Shown: positions 1 through 9,358 of the stretch, in pieces
Numbering within the stretch: the stretch's first letter is position 1
How the letters are laid out: every line of letters starts with the position of its first letter
From: JASHVB01 sp963762885
GTDB lineage: Bacteria; Pseudomonadota; Alphaproteobacteria; Acetobacterales; Acetobacteraceae
Reading direction: 5' to 3'
NCBI GenBank assembly: GCA_963762885.1
Contig: CAVXNH010000099.1
Location: 62,001-126,000, forward strand
Length of the DNA stretch: 64,000 nt
Position numbers and translations under genes: made by a program
Notes under the pieces: generated by a model
The model's database searches: none
The model's input: the letters and a program-made list of their open reading frames with translations, nothing else
What the model was told of the DNA's origin: nothing

Positions 1-82
1 TGGGAGCCGTGACTGGGCGCAGGCGCCCGCGGGCAAGTCCACCGTCGCCCCTGGAACGATGGAGATCCGGTTCGGGCGTTAG
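1..82 (+). CDS. 3' end of an unidentified gene
   Basis: An open frame enters from the left edge and ends at TAG 80-82, giving about 26 C-terminal residues that end in MEIRFGR. I cannot assign a family from so short a tail. In related alphaproteobacteria lnt or a small Xre regulator often precedes metK, but nothing visible here proves either. Confidence 0.35.
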   Translation, partial: GSRDWAQAPAGKSTVAPGTMEIRFGR

Positions 83-365
83 CGCGATCACCGAAAGGGA
101 TGCCAAACGCTGACCGAAGGCGCGATATGGCCTTGCAACCCAGTGGCAAGTTTCACGATCGCCCATGCCATGACGGTCGATGGTGGTTTGCTCGCCGGGT
201 GAACCGAGCGCTCCACCACGCATCTCCTGCCCACGGCGCCGCGGCCTCCGCATCCGTCGTTGTGCTTGATTCCGCACCGGCTTTCCGCCACACAGCGCCG
301 GCCCGGCATCTCGGCGCGGGCGGTGGCCGCCCGGCCGTCCCCTCCCGACACGAGAGACAGCATCC

Positions 366-1553
366 ATGCGTGATACCGGCGAGTTTCTGTTCACCTCCGA
401 ATCGGTGTCAGAGGGACACCCGGACAAGGTCGCCGACCGGCTGAGCGATACCGTGCTGGATGCGTATCTTGCCGCCGACCCCTACTCTCGGGTGGCCTGC
501 GAGACGCTGGTGACGACCAACCGGGTGGTGTTCGCCGGCGAAACGCGCGGGCCTGCCACCGTAACACCCGAAGTACCTGGCGCATCTCGCACGCATGGCG
601 ATCCGCGACATCGGCTACGACCAGGCCGGCTTCAGTTGGGAGAAGGCGGACATCGCCTGCCATCTGCACTCGCAGTCCGCCGACATCGCCCAGGGCGTCG
701 ATGCCGGCGGCAACAAGGATGAGGGCGCCGGCGACCAGGGCATGATGTTCGGCTATGCCTGCCGCGAGACCGACGCGCTGATGCCGGCGCCGATCCATTA
801 TGCCCATGCCATCCTGCATCGCATCCGCGAACTGCGGCATATCCAGGACACTCGGTCGCCGGCCTGCTGCCCGACGCCAAGAGCCAGGTGACGCTGCGCT
901 ACATCGACGGCAAGCCGGTGGGCGCGACCAGCGTCGTCGTCTCCACCCAGCACGTCGAGGACCTGGAGCAGCCGAGATCAAGCGCATGCTGTGGCCGATC
1001 GTCGAGAGCACGCTGCCCGGCGGCTGGATGTGCCCGGAGGCGGAGTTCCACGTCAATCCGACCGGCAAGTTCGTCACCGGCGGCCCGGACGGCGATTGCG
1101 GCCTGACCGGGCGCAAGATCATCGTCGATACCTATGGCGGCGCGGCCCCGCATGGCGGTGGCGCGTTCAGCGGCAAAGACCCGACCAAGGTGGACCGGTC
1201 CGCCGCCTACGCCTGCCGTTACCTCGCGAAGAACGTGGTCGCCGCGGGGCTGGCGGACCGCTGCACGATCCAGATCAGCTATGCCATCGGCATTTCCCGG
1301 CCGCTGTCGGTCTATGTCGACCTCCAGGGCACCGGCCAGGACGTCGATGCGACGCGGCTGGAGAAGGTGCTGCGCGAGGTGATGAACCTGACGCCGCGCG
1401 GCATCCGCGAGCATTTGCACCTGAACCGGCCGATCTATGTGCCCAGCTCGGCCTATGGCCATTTCGGCCGCACGCCGGACGAGGAGAAGGGCACCTTCAC
1501 GTGGGAAAAGACCGACCTGGTGCCGGAGCTGAAGGCGGCTTTCGCGGCGCTGA
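366..1553 (+). pseudogene. metK: S-adenosylmethionine synthetase, frame broken three times
   Basis: MetK makes S-adenosylmethionine from methionine and ATP in the cytoplasm. The start is clear: MRDTGEFLFTSESVSEGHPD is the canonical N-terminus. The protein continues in other frames as AIRDIGYDQAGFSW, then LRYIDGKPVGA, then the conserved core GPDGDCGLTGRKIIVDTYGG and the GKDPTKVDRSAAY segment. Summed length is about 390 residues, normal for the family. Breaks lie near 575 (one extra base), 862 (one missing) and 975 (one missing). The last open frame runs without a stop into trmB; a TGA at 1551-1553 in the next frame is the likely original stop. MetK is normally essential and every motif is conserved on both sides of each break, so sequencing indels are more likely than real decay. 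Confidence 0.85.
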
Positions 1554-2228
1554 AGCCGCCGCCGGATCGGCTGTATGGCCGCGCCCGCGGCCATAAGCTG
1601 CGGCCTCGCCAGGAGATGCTGCTCGAGGTCACGCTGCCTCGCCTGCCGTTCCCGCTGGCGCAGGCGGCGATCCGTTCGCGGCGTTCCCGGCGCCGCGCGC
1701 GCTGTGGCTGGAGGTCGGGTTCGGCGGCGGCGAGCATGCGTTGGCGCAGATCGCGGCGCATCCGGACATCGGGCTGATCGCCTGCGAGCCGTTCGAGAAC
1801 GGCATCTGCTCGCTGCTGTCGCGGCTGGTCCCCGAAGGCGCCGAGGCGACCGCCCGCTGCCGCCCAACCTGCTCCTGTGGCCCGACGACGCGCGCATGCT
1901 GCTGCGGCGCGCTGCCGGATGCGTGCCTGGACCGGCTGTTCCTGCTGTTCCCCGATCCCTGGCCGAAGGCCCGCCATGCCAAGCGGCGGTTCGTGCATCC
2001 GGCGCTGCTGCCGCTGCTGGCACGCGTGCTGCGCCCGGCGCGGAGTGGCGGGTGGCGACCGACGATCCGACCTACCAGGCGTGGGTGACCGAGGTGATGG
2101 CCGCGCAGGATCTGTTCGATGCGCCGCCTCCGGCAACAGAGCACCCACCCGGCTGGCCGCCGACCCGCTACGAAGCCAAGGCCCTGCGTGAGGGACGGAT
2201 GCCGAGGGTATTGGACGCTGATCCGTAA
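1550..2228 (+). pseudogene. trmB: tRNA (guanine-N7)-methyltransferase, frame broken about four times
   Basis: TrmB methylates G46 of tRNA to m7G using SAM. The family N-terminus RLYGRARGHKLRPRQ follows metK directly, then the SAM-binding motif LEVGFGGGEH in another frame. The signature FPDPWPKARHAKRRF appears in a third frame, and the C-terminal ATDDPTYQAW to the stop at 2226-2228 in a fourth. Breaks are near 1660, 1860, 1915 and 2040. The first codon is probably the CTG at 1550, where an ATG overlapping the metK stop would be expected. The metK-trmB pair is common in alphaproteobacteria and links SAM synthesis to a SAM user. As with metK, conserved residues across every break suggest sequence error. 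Confidence 0.82.
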
Positions 2229-2254
2229 ACCTCTCCCATAAAATGGGCGGGGTT
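2228..2254. terminator. hairpin between convergent genes
   Basis: AACCTCTCCCAT and ATGGGCGGGGTT form a 12-bp stem with two mismatches and an AAA loop. It lies exactly between the trmB stop and the stop of the convergent small gene. It could end transcription from both sides, though there is no clear T run. Confidence 0.45.
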
Positions 2255-2608
2255 ATCCGTCCCGCGCCGAGGCCACATCGTAGCCCTCGCGCCGCGCCAG
2301 TGCGTAGAGCCGCGTCAGCTTGCGTTCCGCCGGCAGCGTGTCGTCCGCCAACACCGCCCGGGCCCATGCAGTTGTCTCGAACTCCGGCCCCACCAGCAGC
2401 GCCAGGACGGCATAGCGCATAGCCTGCTGTTCCGAGCGCATGCCGGCGCCGGCGGCGCGGCCGATCGCTCCGCGCACCAGTGCCGACAGCGCGGTGCGGC
2501 TCATCGCCGACGTCTCCAGCGGGAACCGGTCGCTCAGGGCAACCGCGATCCGCCGAGTCACGCCGGGCCCGAAAGCGCGATCATTTGCTCCGCACGCAGG
2601 CGCAGCAT
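2253..2608 (-). CDS. small conserved-looking protein of unknown function, frameshifted
   Basis: The clear part reads RRIAVALSDRFPLETSAMSR to YALARREGYDVASARDG, mostly alpha-helical in appearance. The best start is ATG 2606-2608 (MLRLRAEQMIALSG) in another frame, joined by a one-base shift near 2570. The combined product is about 118 residues. The MLxLRxEQM opening followed by an arginine-rich helix and a RFPLET segment resembles short uncharacterised proteins of alphaproteobacteria. I do not know a function. It lies at the end of the ctpA-yibQ-rppH run, 38 bp after the rppH stop, and is probably cotranscribed. Confidence 0.5.
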
Positions 2609-2646
2609 CGATACCGGTTCCCCTCACGCGTCCGGATGGCGGCTGG

Positions 2647-3134
2647 TCAGGCGGGCCTGGCGAAGCCGGCAAACGCTCGGGCCAGAATTTCGTAGATCGG
2701 CCGCTTGAAGTCCACCGCCAGTGCCGGCAGCTCCGCCAGATAGCCCAGCGCCACGCATCGAACTCCGGATGCGGATCGGCGTCGAGCCGGATATCACTGT
2801 CGTCGCCGGTAAACCGTAGGGCGAACCAGCGCTGCCGCTGCCCCCGGTAGCGGCCCCGCAGCGCGACACCCAGCAGCTCCGGCGGCAGATCGTAAATCAG
2901 CCAATCCGGGTGTTCGCCGATGATCTCTGCCCGATCGGTGCCGATCTCCTCCGCCAGTTCGCGCAGCACCGCCCCGCGCGGGTCCTCGCCTGCGTCGATC
3001 CCGCCCTGAGGCAACTGCCAGCCGCCCGGAGCGCCCTCGGCGTTCGGCAGGTCGGCGCGGCGGGCGACGAACACCTGCCCGTCCCGGTTGAACAGCACGG
3101 CGCCGACATTCGGGCGGTAGGGGAGCATGCTCAT
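2647..3134 (-). CDS. rppH: RNA pyrophosphohydrolase (Nudix), one frameshift
   Basis: RppH removes pyrophosphate from 5'-triphosphate mRNA ends and triggers decay; in alphaproteobacteria the same group also hydrolyses dinucleoside polyphosphates. The N-terminus YRPNVGAVLFNRDGQVFVAR and the Nudix box (GGIDAGEDPRGAVLRELAEE plus IG) are intact, with the catalytic glutamates of RELAEE. After EFDAWRW the frame shifts by one base near 2750. The expected C-terminus (LGYLAELPALAVDFKRPIYE) continues in the next frame to TGA 2647-2649. Assembled length is about 162 residues, as usual. The ATG at 3132-3134 overlaps the upstream deacetylase stop in an ATGA junction, so translation is coupled. Confidence 0.85.
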
Positions 3135-4207
3135 TGCGTCGAGGCTGCCACATCGGACGGCGGCCGCACCAGCGCGCTGACCGGCGCCAGCGCCAAGCCG
3201 CGGTCGAGCAAGCCGTTGGTCCAGGCGACGAGATGCTGCACCGTCACCGGACTGGGCGCCCCCGCCAACCCCAGCGCATCGCCCTTGTCATGCGCGATTT
3301 GCTCGAGTTGGGCGAGCTTCACGTCGATGTCGTCCACCGGTTCGTCCACTACCAGATCGACATCGCGGCTCCACACATGGTGCTGGACCGCAACGCCGCC
3401 CGACCCGGCGGGCCGGGCATCGACGAACAGCAATCCGCTGCGCGCCACCTCGGCCAGGACCGGCTCGATCTGGTCGGTCATCGCCGCGAGCCGTTCGCCG
3501 CGCAGCGCCCCCAGCGCATTGGTGACGCCGACGTAGCCCTCGGCATGCGCCAGCAACCAGCGCAGGCGATCGAGGTTCTCGCCCGACGACAGGCTCGTCA
3601 TCAGCGCGCGCGGGCCGGGGTCGTTGGCCGGAAAGCCCTGCGGCTCCATCGGGATGGAGAGCAGATACTCGTGCTGCGCCAGGCGCGCGGCGGTCAAAAG
3701 TTTCGGCAGCCTGGTGGCATACGGGGAGATCGCCAGGGTGACGCCACCGGGCAGTTCGCGGATCGCCCGGTTGCTGTCGTCCTCATTCAGCCCGATGCCG
3801 GCGATCAGGATGCCGATACGCGGGCGACGGCTGCTGCGGTCGAAGCCGCCGGCGTAGACCTGCATCGGCCGCCGGCCGTCGTCGGCAATACGCGGCAGCA
3901 TGTCGGACGGGGAGCCCGGCATCGGCTCCAGCAAGGCGGGATCGGGGTCGGCAATCGGCCCGGGCGTGTCGCGCCCCGGGCGGTCGGCCGCCGGCGTCTC
4001 GCGGCTCTGCGTCACAAGGGGGGGCAGCGTTGGGGCTGGCGCTGCGGCCGGCAACGCCGCGGCGACCCGCGGCTGCGCGGCTGCCGCCTGGCGGTGGAGC
4101 GACGCCGCCGGCAACGGACCGAGCCCCTGGAGCACTGCCGCGCCGCCGCCGAGCACCACCAGGACGGCCAGCCAGAACACGCCCAGGCCGCGCCAACCAC
4201 TAAGCAT
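3131..4207 (-). CDS. divergent polysaccharide deacetylase family protein (YibQ-like)
   Basis: A 358-residue protein with an N-terminal membrane anchor (LGVFWLAVLVVLGGGAAVL, about residues 7-25), then a Pro/Ala-rich periplasmic linker. From about residue 140 comes a divergent deacetylase (DUF610/YibQ) domain: IGILIAGIGLNE, VTLAISPYA, LSIPMEPQGFPANDPGP, GVTNALGA and GLLFVDAR. The family has a NodB-like barrel and is thought to act in the cell envelope; a catalytic role is unproven. I chose ATG 4205-4207 because it directly precedes the membrane segment; the open frame upstream lacks recognisable homology and includes a palindromic repeat. The ctpA-yibQ-rppH order is conserved in alphaproteobacteria. 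Confidence 0.85.
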   Translation of the reverse strand: MLSGWRGLGVFWLAVLVVLGGGAAVLQGLGPLPAASLHRQAAAAQPRVAAALPAAAPAPTLPPLVTQSRETPAADRPGRDTPGPIADPDPALLEPMPGSPSDMLPRIADDGRRPMQVYAGGFDRSSRRPRIGILIAGIGLNEDDSNRAIRELPGGVTLAISPYATRLPKLLTAARLAQHEYLLSIPMEPQGFPANDPGPRALMTSLSSGENLDRLRWLLAHAEGYVGVTNALGALRGERLAAMTDQIEPVLAEVARSGLLFVDARPAGSGGVAVQHHVWSRDVDLVVDEPVDDIDVKLAQLEQIAHDKGDALGLAGAPSPVTVQHLVAWTNGLLDRGLALAPVSALVRPPSDVAASTQ

Positions 4208-4275
4208 CAGCTGGGTCCCTGTCCGCCCCGCCGTGGCGGAGCCTATGGGGATAAGCGGCAGGTTGGCAGAAGTTC

Positions 4276-4365
4276 GTGTCATGGCCGGCGCAGGCCTGCC
4301 ACCCTCGGCTTGCGCTATAACGCATGGCAAAGCCGTGGGTGGCCGACCTGCGCCGGCCATGACAC
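4276..4365. repeat. interrupted palindrome with GTGTCATGGCC ends
   Basis: Arms of about 29 bp, beginning GTGTCATGGCCGGCG and ending CGCCGGCCATGACAC, match as inverted repeats with three mismatches around a spacer of about 32 bp. It fills the gap between the ctpA stop and the deacetylase start. The same ends recur at 24375-24476, so it is a dispersed element and not just a local hairpin. Confidence 0.75.
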
Positions 4366-4384
4366 AAGGGCAGGATCACACCCC

Positions 4385-5796
4385 TCAGTTCGAGGTGACG
4401 GCCTTCTGCGCCGCCATGGCCTTGGCGAGCACGATCGCCTCCTGCAACTGGTAGTCCGTCGCGTCCGGCTTGGCCGGATCGAACTTGGGAAATCCTCCGG
4501 CGGCTTGGCCGGGATCTCCTTGGCGATCGGCGGCAGGTCGTTGCGCGGCGCGGCCTCGTTCTGACCCGTGCCACCCTCGTTCTTGATGACGCCGTTCAGG
4601 TCCGCTTGCGCTCCGGGCCGAAATGCGGTTGCTCATCCCGCGTCTCCGCCACCGTCACGTCGGGCGCGACGCCCAGCCCCTGGATCGAGCGCCCGGACGG
4701 CGTGTAGTAGCGCGCGGTGGTCAGCCGCATCGCGCCGTTGCCCGGCAGCGGGATCACGGTCTGCACCGACCCCTTGCCGAAGCTGCGGGTGCCCAGCAGC
4801 ACGGCGCGATGGTGGTCCTGCAGCGCGCCGGCGACGATTTCCGACGACGACGCCGAGCCGTTGTTGATCAGCACCACCAGCGGAGTGTTGGGGATCAGGT
4901 CGTCGCCTTTGGCGTCCCAGCGCTGGCTGTCCTCGGGATGGCGGGCGCGGGTGGACACGATCTCCCCCTGGTCGACGAAGTCGGACGACACCGACACTGC
5001 CTGGTCGAGCAAGCCGCCCGGGTTGTTGCGCAGGTCGAGGATCAGCGCGGTCAGCTTGCCGCCCGGGGCCTGCTGCCGCAGCGTCTTCACCGCCGCCTTC
5101 AGACCGGCATCCGCCTGTTCGGTGAACTGGGTCAGCCGGACGTAGCCGATATTGTCCGGCTCCATCCGCGACTTGATTACCTGGATATGGATGATCTCGC
5201 GCAGCAGCGCTTGCTCGATCGGCTTGTCGATACCCTCACGCTTGATGGTCAGCACGAGCTTGGAGTTCGGCGGACCCCGCATCTTGTCCACCGCGTCGTT
5301 CAGGCTGATGCCCTGCACGGTCTTGCCGTCGATCGCGGTGATGATGTCGCCCGCCTTGATCCCGGCCCGGGCGGCGGGCGTGTCGTCGATCGGCGAGATT
5401 ACCTTGATGAAGCCGCTCTCCTGGGTGACCTCGATGCCGAGCCCGCCGAACTCGCCCTTGGTCTGCACCTGCATGTCGCGGAACGCCTTGGCGTTCATGT
5501 ACCGAGCTGTGCGGGTCCAGCCCGGTGAGCATGCCGTTGATGGAGTTCTCCACCAGGTCCTTGTCGCCCACCGGATCGACGTATTCGGCCCGCACCCGCT
5601 CGAACACGTCTCCGAACAGGGTTAGCAGCCGGTAGGTGTCGGCGCGCGACTCCTCCTGGGCGGCGGCGGCCGGGATGCCAAAGTGCAGCCCGAACAGCAG
5701 ACCGGCCGCCGGCAGGACCGCGGCGCCGGCCACAAAGGCGGTGCCGACCAGCAGGGCTGTCCGCAGACGTCGGGGAAACCGGAGACGCACTTCCAT
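4385..5796 (-). pseudogene. ctpA: carboxyl-terminal processing peptidase (S41), frame broken three times
   Basis: CtpA is a periplasmic serine protease that trims C-termini of envelope proteins and cell-wall hydrolases. It has an N-terminal signal/anchor (TALLVGTAFVAGAAVLPAAG) followed by RLLTLFGDVFERVRAEYVDP. A PDZ domain is seen in GGLGIEVTQESGFIKVISPI and GIKAGDIITAIDGK. The S41 core shows LRNNPGGLL, the catalytic Ser region NNGSASSSEIVAGAL and the catalytic Lys in FGKGSVQ. Breaks lie near 5500 (one extra base in the run to YMNAK), near 4612 and near 4489. The last 30 residues (FPKFDPAKPDATDYQLQEA) are in frame to TGA at 4385. Assembled length of about 460 is normal. Interruptions probably reflect sequence errors. 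Confidence 0.85.
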
Positions 5797-6487
5797 TCGC
5801 TCTTCCTTCGCCGCCCGGCGCGCGGGCGGATCACATGTCCAGGGTTGGGATGCTCACCTTTTCGCGCGTTGGGGACGCAAAAGTCCAGTGGACAATTGTC
5901 AATGTCGGAGATGCATCAACCTCGCCCGCCGCGCCGGAAAGACATGCCCTCGGGCGCTTGACCTGGGGGATCGAGACATGCGCTCCGCAAAGGCGGAGGA
6001 GATCGGGCCAACACCCACCCTGTGCTCCGGACACCGAAGCCCGCACCCAGCGTCCCAACACCGTCTTGTTTATCGTTATATGACCGACCGTCCTGTGCCA
6101 TGAGACGGCGACGAACAGACCGAGACTTCACCGAAGCCCACCTGTGTCCACCGAGGCCGTGACAGGGCCGGCGCCGCTGCGGCTTTTGCCGCCGTTGCCG
6201 AATCCGAGCGACAGAAGACCGCCCGACCACCGTCTGGCGTTTCATCGGTGTCTCAAAGTCTCGTATCGATCGCAATGCTCCAGACCATGAGAGGATACCG
6301 CAGGCTGGACCCGCGCCAAGGTCAAAGGCGAGCCATCTGTCGGGCGCACCACCCCTAAACGTCGTTGCGACCGCCCAACCGCCATTGCGAGTTGACCATC
6401 GGCCGCCGCGGGGCACGATACTCCCCCTCCCAAAAGGGGAGGGGGAGGACCTTGCCCCCCGGCGACCGCCGCAGTTTCATACAGCCC
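5797..6487. other. 690-bp intergenic region
   Basis: No supported gene; the open frames here lack codon bias and homology-like motifs. It holds the upstream region of ctpA. Near its right end is a perfect 11-bp hairpin, CTCCCCCTCCC/GGGAGGGGGAG at 6421-6447, which could serve as the terminator of the 6488-7324 gene. Confidence 0.5.
6421..6447. terminator. perfect G/C hairpin downstream of the 6488-7324 gene
   Basis: Eleven-base arms CTCCCCCTCCC and GGGAGGGGGAG with a five-base AAAAG loop lie about 40 bp past the stop of the minus-strand gene. There is no long T run, so it may be either a terminator or a REP-like repeat. Confidence 0.4.
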
Positions 6488-7324
6488 TCAATCCTTCGGC
6501 GGCACGTAGCCCTCCGGCGCCACCCACGGGACGTAGGTGTCCGCCCACTCGAAGTTCCCCCCGACGCCGTGGATGATGTCGTGCAGCAACTCCGGCTCGA
6601 GCTCGTAATTCGCACCCGGCGGCAGCCCGCCGCACTTGCGGATCTCCTGCGCCCGCATCGTGTCCACGACGCAGAAGCGCGAGGCTTTCGCCTTTCGCCG
6701 GTCCCTCGCCTTCACTTCCTCGGGCAGGTCGTCATAGTCGATGAACACCCGCTTCGCCGGCGCCGGCGCAGCCTCCGCCACCGGCGCGGCGGCCGGCGCA
6801 GCGGCTTGCGCGGCGAGCACCGGCACCGCGGCGTTGGCCGGCACCGCGGGGAGGCTCTCCAGAGCGTCCAGCATCATCCCCAGCGCGCTTTGCTGCAGCC
6901 GGTCGGCCTGCTGCGCACTCTCCCTGGTCTTCTCCCGCCGCATCCGCTCCTTCTGGATGCGCAGCAGCGAAACCTGATAGCCGGACGCCGCGCGTCCCAT
7001 GCGGGCGGACTGCGCGAGGCACTGGTCGGACCGCTTCGCGTCGGTGGCGGCGTACAGTCCCGCCAGCCGCAGGCAGTCCTTGGAATAGGCCAGGGTGGCG
7101 ATATGGAGCGACGCCAGCTCGGCCTCCACCGAGCTGGCCGGGACCAGCTCCGAGGCCCGGTTCACCGCGGCGCGGACATGCAGCGCCCAGGCCTCCGGCG
7201 TGTTGACCAGCGGCGGCGGCAGCGATGTGCGCAGGGTGTCCACCATTTGCAGGTAGGTGTCCCGCGTGAGCTGGTGGGCGGGGTCGACGGAGTGGAAGGG
7301 CTCGGTGTCTGTCATGTGATTCAT
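6488..7324 (-). CDS. hypothetical protein, 278 aa
   Basis: An intact soluble protein with no signal peptide or membrane segment. The N-terminal half (about 1-160) is helical with many Arg/Gln/Ala residues (RIQKERMRREKTRES). A central Ala/Pro linker (about 175-205) is followed by a basic, charged C-terminal domain: KRVFIDYDDLPEEVKARDRR, CVVDTMRAQEIRKCGG, ELLHDIIHGVGGNFEWADTY. Codon use looks native. I do not recognise the family; the two-part build (helical DNA- or protein-binding region, linker, small C-terminal domain) would suit a regulatory or phage-like protein, but that is guesswork. A promoter-like sequence places transcription start near the ATG, which may mean a leaderless mRNA. Confidence 0.7.
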   Translation of the reverse strand: MNHMTDTEPFHSVDPAHQLTRDTYLQMVDTLRTSLPPPLVNTPEAWALHVRAAVNRASELVPASSVEAELASLHIATLAYSKDCLRLAGLYAATDAKRSDQCLAQSARMGRAASGYQVSLLRIQKERMRREKTRESAQQADRLQQSALGMMLDALESLPAVPANAAVPVLAAQAAAPAAAPVAEAAPAPAKRVFIDYDDLPEEVKARDRRKAKASRFCVVDTMRAQEIRKCGGLPPGANYELEPELLHDIIHGVGGNFEWADTYVPWVAPEGYVPPKD

Positions 7325-7330
7325 GGCAGG

Positions 7331-7358
7331 GAGATAATGTTAGGTTAGGTTATGTCAA
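7331..7358 (-). promoter_or_regulatory. possible promoter with CCTAA repeats
   Basis: Read on the minus strand, TTGACA (7358-7353) is followed after 16 bp by TATCTC (7336-7331). The spacer consists of direct CCTAA repeats. The predicted start of transcription falls on or next to the ATG at 7324. Visual match only. Confidence 0.3.
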
Positions 7359-7443
7359 TACCTGTGACAGACCGCACATTCGTATTTTTCCACATCGAAG
7401 CCGCCCGGTATGATGCCAACCCGCACAACGATCGACGTACCGG

Positions 7444-7555
7444 CACTGGCCGCCCCCAACCGTCATGGCCGGGCCTGACCCGGCCATCTATGCAGCACGG
7501 TGCCGCGACAGATGGCTGGGTCCTGCCCGGCCATGACGGTTGGGGCGGCCAGTGC
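7444..7555. repeat. long imperfect palindrome
   Basis: Two arms of about 45 bp (left starting CACTGGCCGCCCCCAACCG, right ending in its complement) match with only a few mismatches around a ~20-bp centre. The cores TCATGGCCGGG/CCCGGCCATGA resemble the ends of the elements at 4276 and 24375. The remainder of the 7325-7660 gap shows no gene. Confidence 0.8.
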
Positions 7556-7660
7556 GAACAATCCGTGGGTCGGTCTCACGGGCGCTCGGTATGACACCCC
7601 CTTGAAACGATTGACCTGCCGGCGCCGGCCAGCGCGGCCCACGTCTCGTTCGATACCGGG

Positions 7661-9007
7661 TCAAATGCCAGGCGAACGCCACACGCAGCGAACCGGGAGC
7701 GACGCGATGCCGGTGACCATGGTGGAACACGTCCGCCTCGGGGGAGCAGCGAGTTCGACCGACTCCAACCGCGGCAACATCGCTTTCAGCAGCGCCCGCA
7801 TTTCACGCCGCGCAAGATGCGCCCCGATGCAATGATGCTGGCCCAGCCCGAACGCGAGATGCGGATTCGGGCGGCGATCGATGCGGAACCGGTCCGCATC
7901 GGCGAACACCGCCTCATCGCGGTTGGCGGAGTTGAAAAATAACGCCACGGCCTCGCCGGTCCGGATCGTCTTGCCGCCGAGTTCGACGTCCTCCGTCGCC
8001 GTGCGCATGATATGCCGGCCCGGGGTGGTCCAACGGAGCATTTCCTCGATCGCCGTGTCGATCAGGGATGGATCGTCGCGCAGCCTGGCCAGTTGGTCCG
8101 GATTTTCCACCAGTGCATGCATGCCGCCGCTGAGGCAGAAGGCGATCGTGTCGTGCCCGCCGGTCGCGATCATCGTGTAATAGGAGAACCGCTCGTAATC
8201 CGGGAACGGCTCGCCCCCCACCTCGGCATTGGCGATCACACTGCTCAGGTCGTGCCGCGGGCACGAGCGGCGGTCGGCGGCGACGGGATCGAAATACGCG
8301 CGGAAGCCCATGCCCGCGCGGCAAATCGCCTCGGTTGGTTGATCGGCCAAGCGCCGCACTGGATCTTCGGGTCCGACCAGCCCCCAGGATAGTTTCAGGA
8401 TCAGTTCGTCGTCGGCCTCGGGCAGACCGAGCAGGCGCATGATGCCGCGGATCGAGAAGGGGACTGCGATCTCCTGCGTGAAGTCGAACGGTTCGGTGCG
8501 GCCGGCGATGCGGTCGACGATGTGCGTGGCCCAGGTGTCCAGCCACGGCTCCAGTGCGGCGAGCGCGGCGGGGGTGAACCACGGCTGCGCTACGGCGCGA
8601 AAGGCGGCGTGGTCGGGATCGTCCATCTGGAGCAGGCCGCGCAGGACGTAGGGCTTGCCCAGGATGCGGCGGAGGCGGTCTTCCGCCATTTCGCTGGAGA
8701 GGAAGGTGCGCGGGGCGGCGGTGAAGGGGGCGCCTTTGCGCTCGACCGCCGAGATGTCGGCGTGGCGGCTGAGCAGCCAGAACGGGCGGATGCCCGGCGT
8801 ATTGATCCAAAGGACCGGAGCCTGAGCGCGCAGTAGTTTGAATGCGGCCTGAAGACGGCCGTCGTCGGCGTGCCCGTCAGGGGAGATAACGAAGCGGGCG
8901 GCTTCGCGGAGGTGGGAGTCACGGGCGTGAGATTGGGGGGGCCGACCGCGTCCGGGGGGCGCGAGCGTGGACACAGAGTCGTCGACCGCCACGAATGACC
9001 TTACCAT
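7661..9007 (-). CDS. cytochrome P450
   Basis: An intact 448-residue soluble bacterial P450 (class I type, expecting ferredoxin and ferredoxin reductase partners that are not in the window). Diagnostic motifs are all present: I-helix ATGGHDTIA (about 281-289) with the acid/Thr pair for oxygen activation, ExxR as EEMLR (321-325), the FNSANRDEAVF region, and the heme loop FGLGQHHCIGAH with proximal Cys393. The I-helix has His before DT where Gly-x-x-Asp/Glu-Thr is standard, a modest variation. I chose ATG 9005-9007 over a TTG twelve bases upstream. It stands alone, with no redox partner or pathway gene adjacent, so the substrate cannot be inferred. Confidence 0.93.
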   Translation of the reverse strand: MVRSFVAVDDSVSTLAPPGRGRPPQSHARDSHLREAARFVISPDGHADDGRLQAAFKLLRAQAPVLWINTPGIRPFWLLSRHADISAVERKGAPFTAAPRTFLSSEMAEDRLRRILGKPYVLRGLLQMDDPDHAAFRAVAQPWFTPAALAALEPWLDTWATHIVDRIAGRTEPFDFTQEIAVPFSIRGIMRLLGLPEADDELILKLSWGLVGPEDPVRRLADQPTEAICRAGMGFRAYFDPVAADRRSCPRHDLSSVIANAEVGGEPFPDYERFSYYTMIATGGHDTIAFCLSGGMHALVENPDQLARLRDDPSLIDTAIEEMLRWTTPGRHIMRTATEDVELGGKTIRTGEAVALFFNSANRDEAVFADADRFRIDRRPNPHLAFGLGQHHCIGAHLARREMRALLKAMLPRLESVELAAPPRRTCSTMVTGIASLPVRCVWRSPGI

Positions 9008-9358
9008 GCACTGGCCCAACCGCGAGTGGTTGCATTTCCGTGTTTCGCCGCCCAGCGGCTCAGGCTACAGGCCAACTACCTCATCATACGGCGTGGAAAT
9101 GGTCACCTGTAAATCCGCAAAGGCCGCCTTGACCCGAGGCAGCGCCCGATAATAATCGGGTAGTCTGAACCATCCCTGACTACTCGGTTGCCGCGGCCAT
9201 TTGATCCTGACAAATAGAGCCAGTTCCCAAGTTGTTCCTGATCGCGGCTTCGGCTACCCGAATGACCACTTCCCGAAAGGGAACTACTCGCCAAGGGAGC
9301 CTCTCGGCTCCCTTCGGTTCGTTCAGGCTCCCACGGCCAAGTATTGGCGGGCGAACTA
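9008..9358. other. intergenic region between P450 and the glycine-rich gene
   Basis: No supported gene. Base composition is lower in GC than the neighbours. Apart from the hairpin at 9293-9314 I see nothing. Confidence 0.5.
9293..9314. terminator. perfect 9-bp hairpin
   Basis: AAGGGAGCC and GGCTCCCTT flank a TCTC loop, about 45 bp past the stop of the minus-strand gene at 9359. It is terminator-like, but no T run follows. Confidence 0.4.

Noticed and set aside
83..365. Possible SAM riboswitch in front of metK
   Set aside because: I could see short stems such as CTTGC/GCAAG but no conserved SAM-I, SAM-II or SAM/SAH core. A covariance-model search would be needed.
5916..6416. Open frame upstream of ctpA
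   Set aside because: Arg/Gly-rich product without codon bias or domain features; regarded as non-coding.
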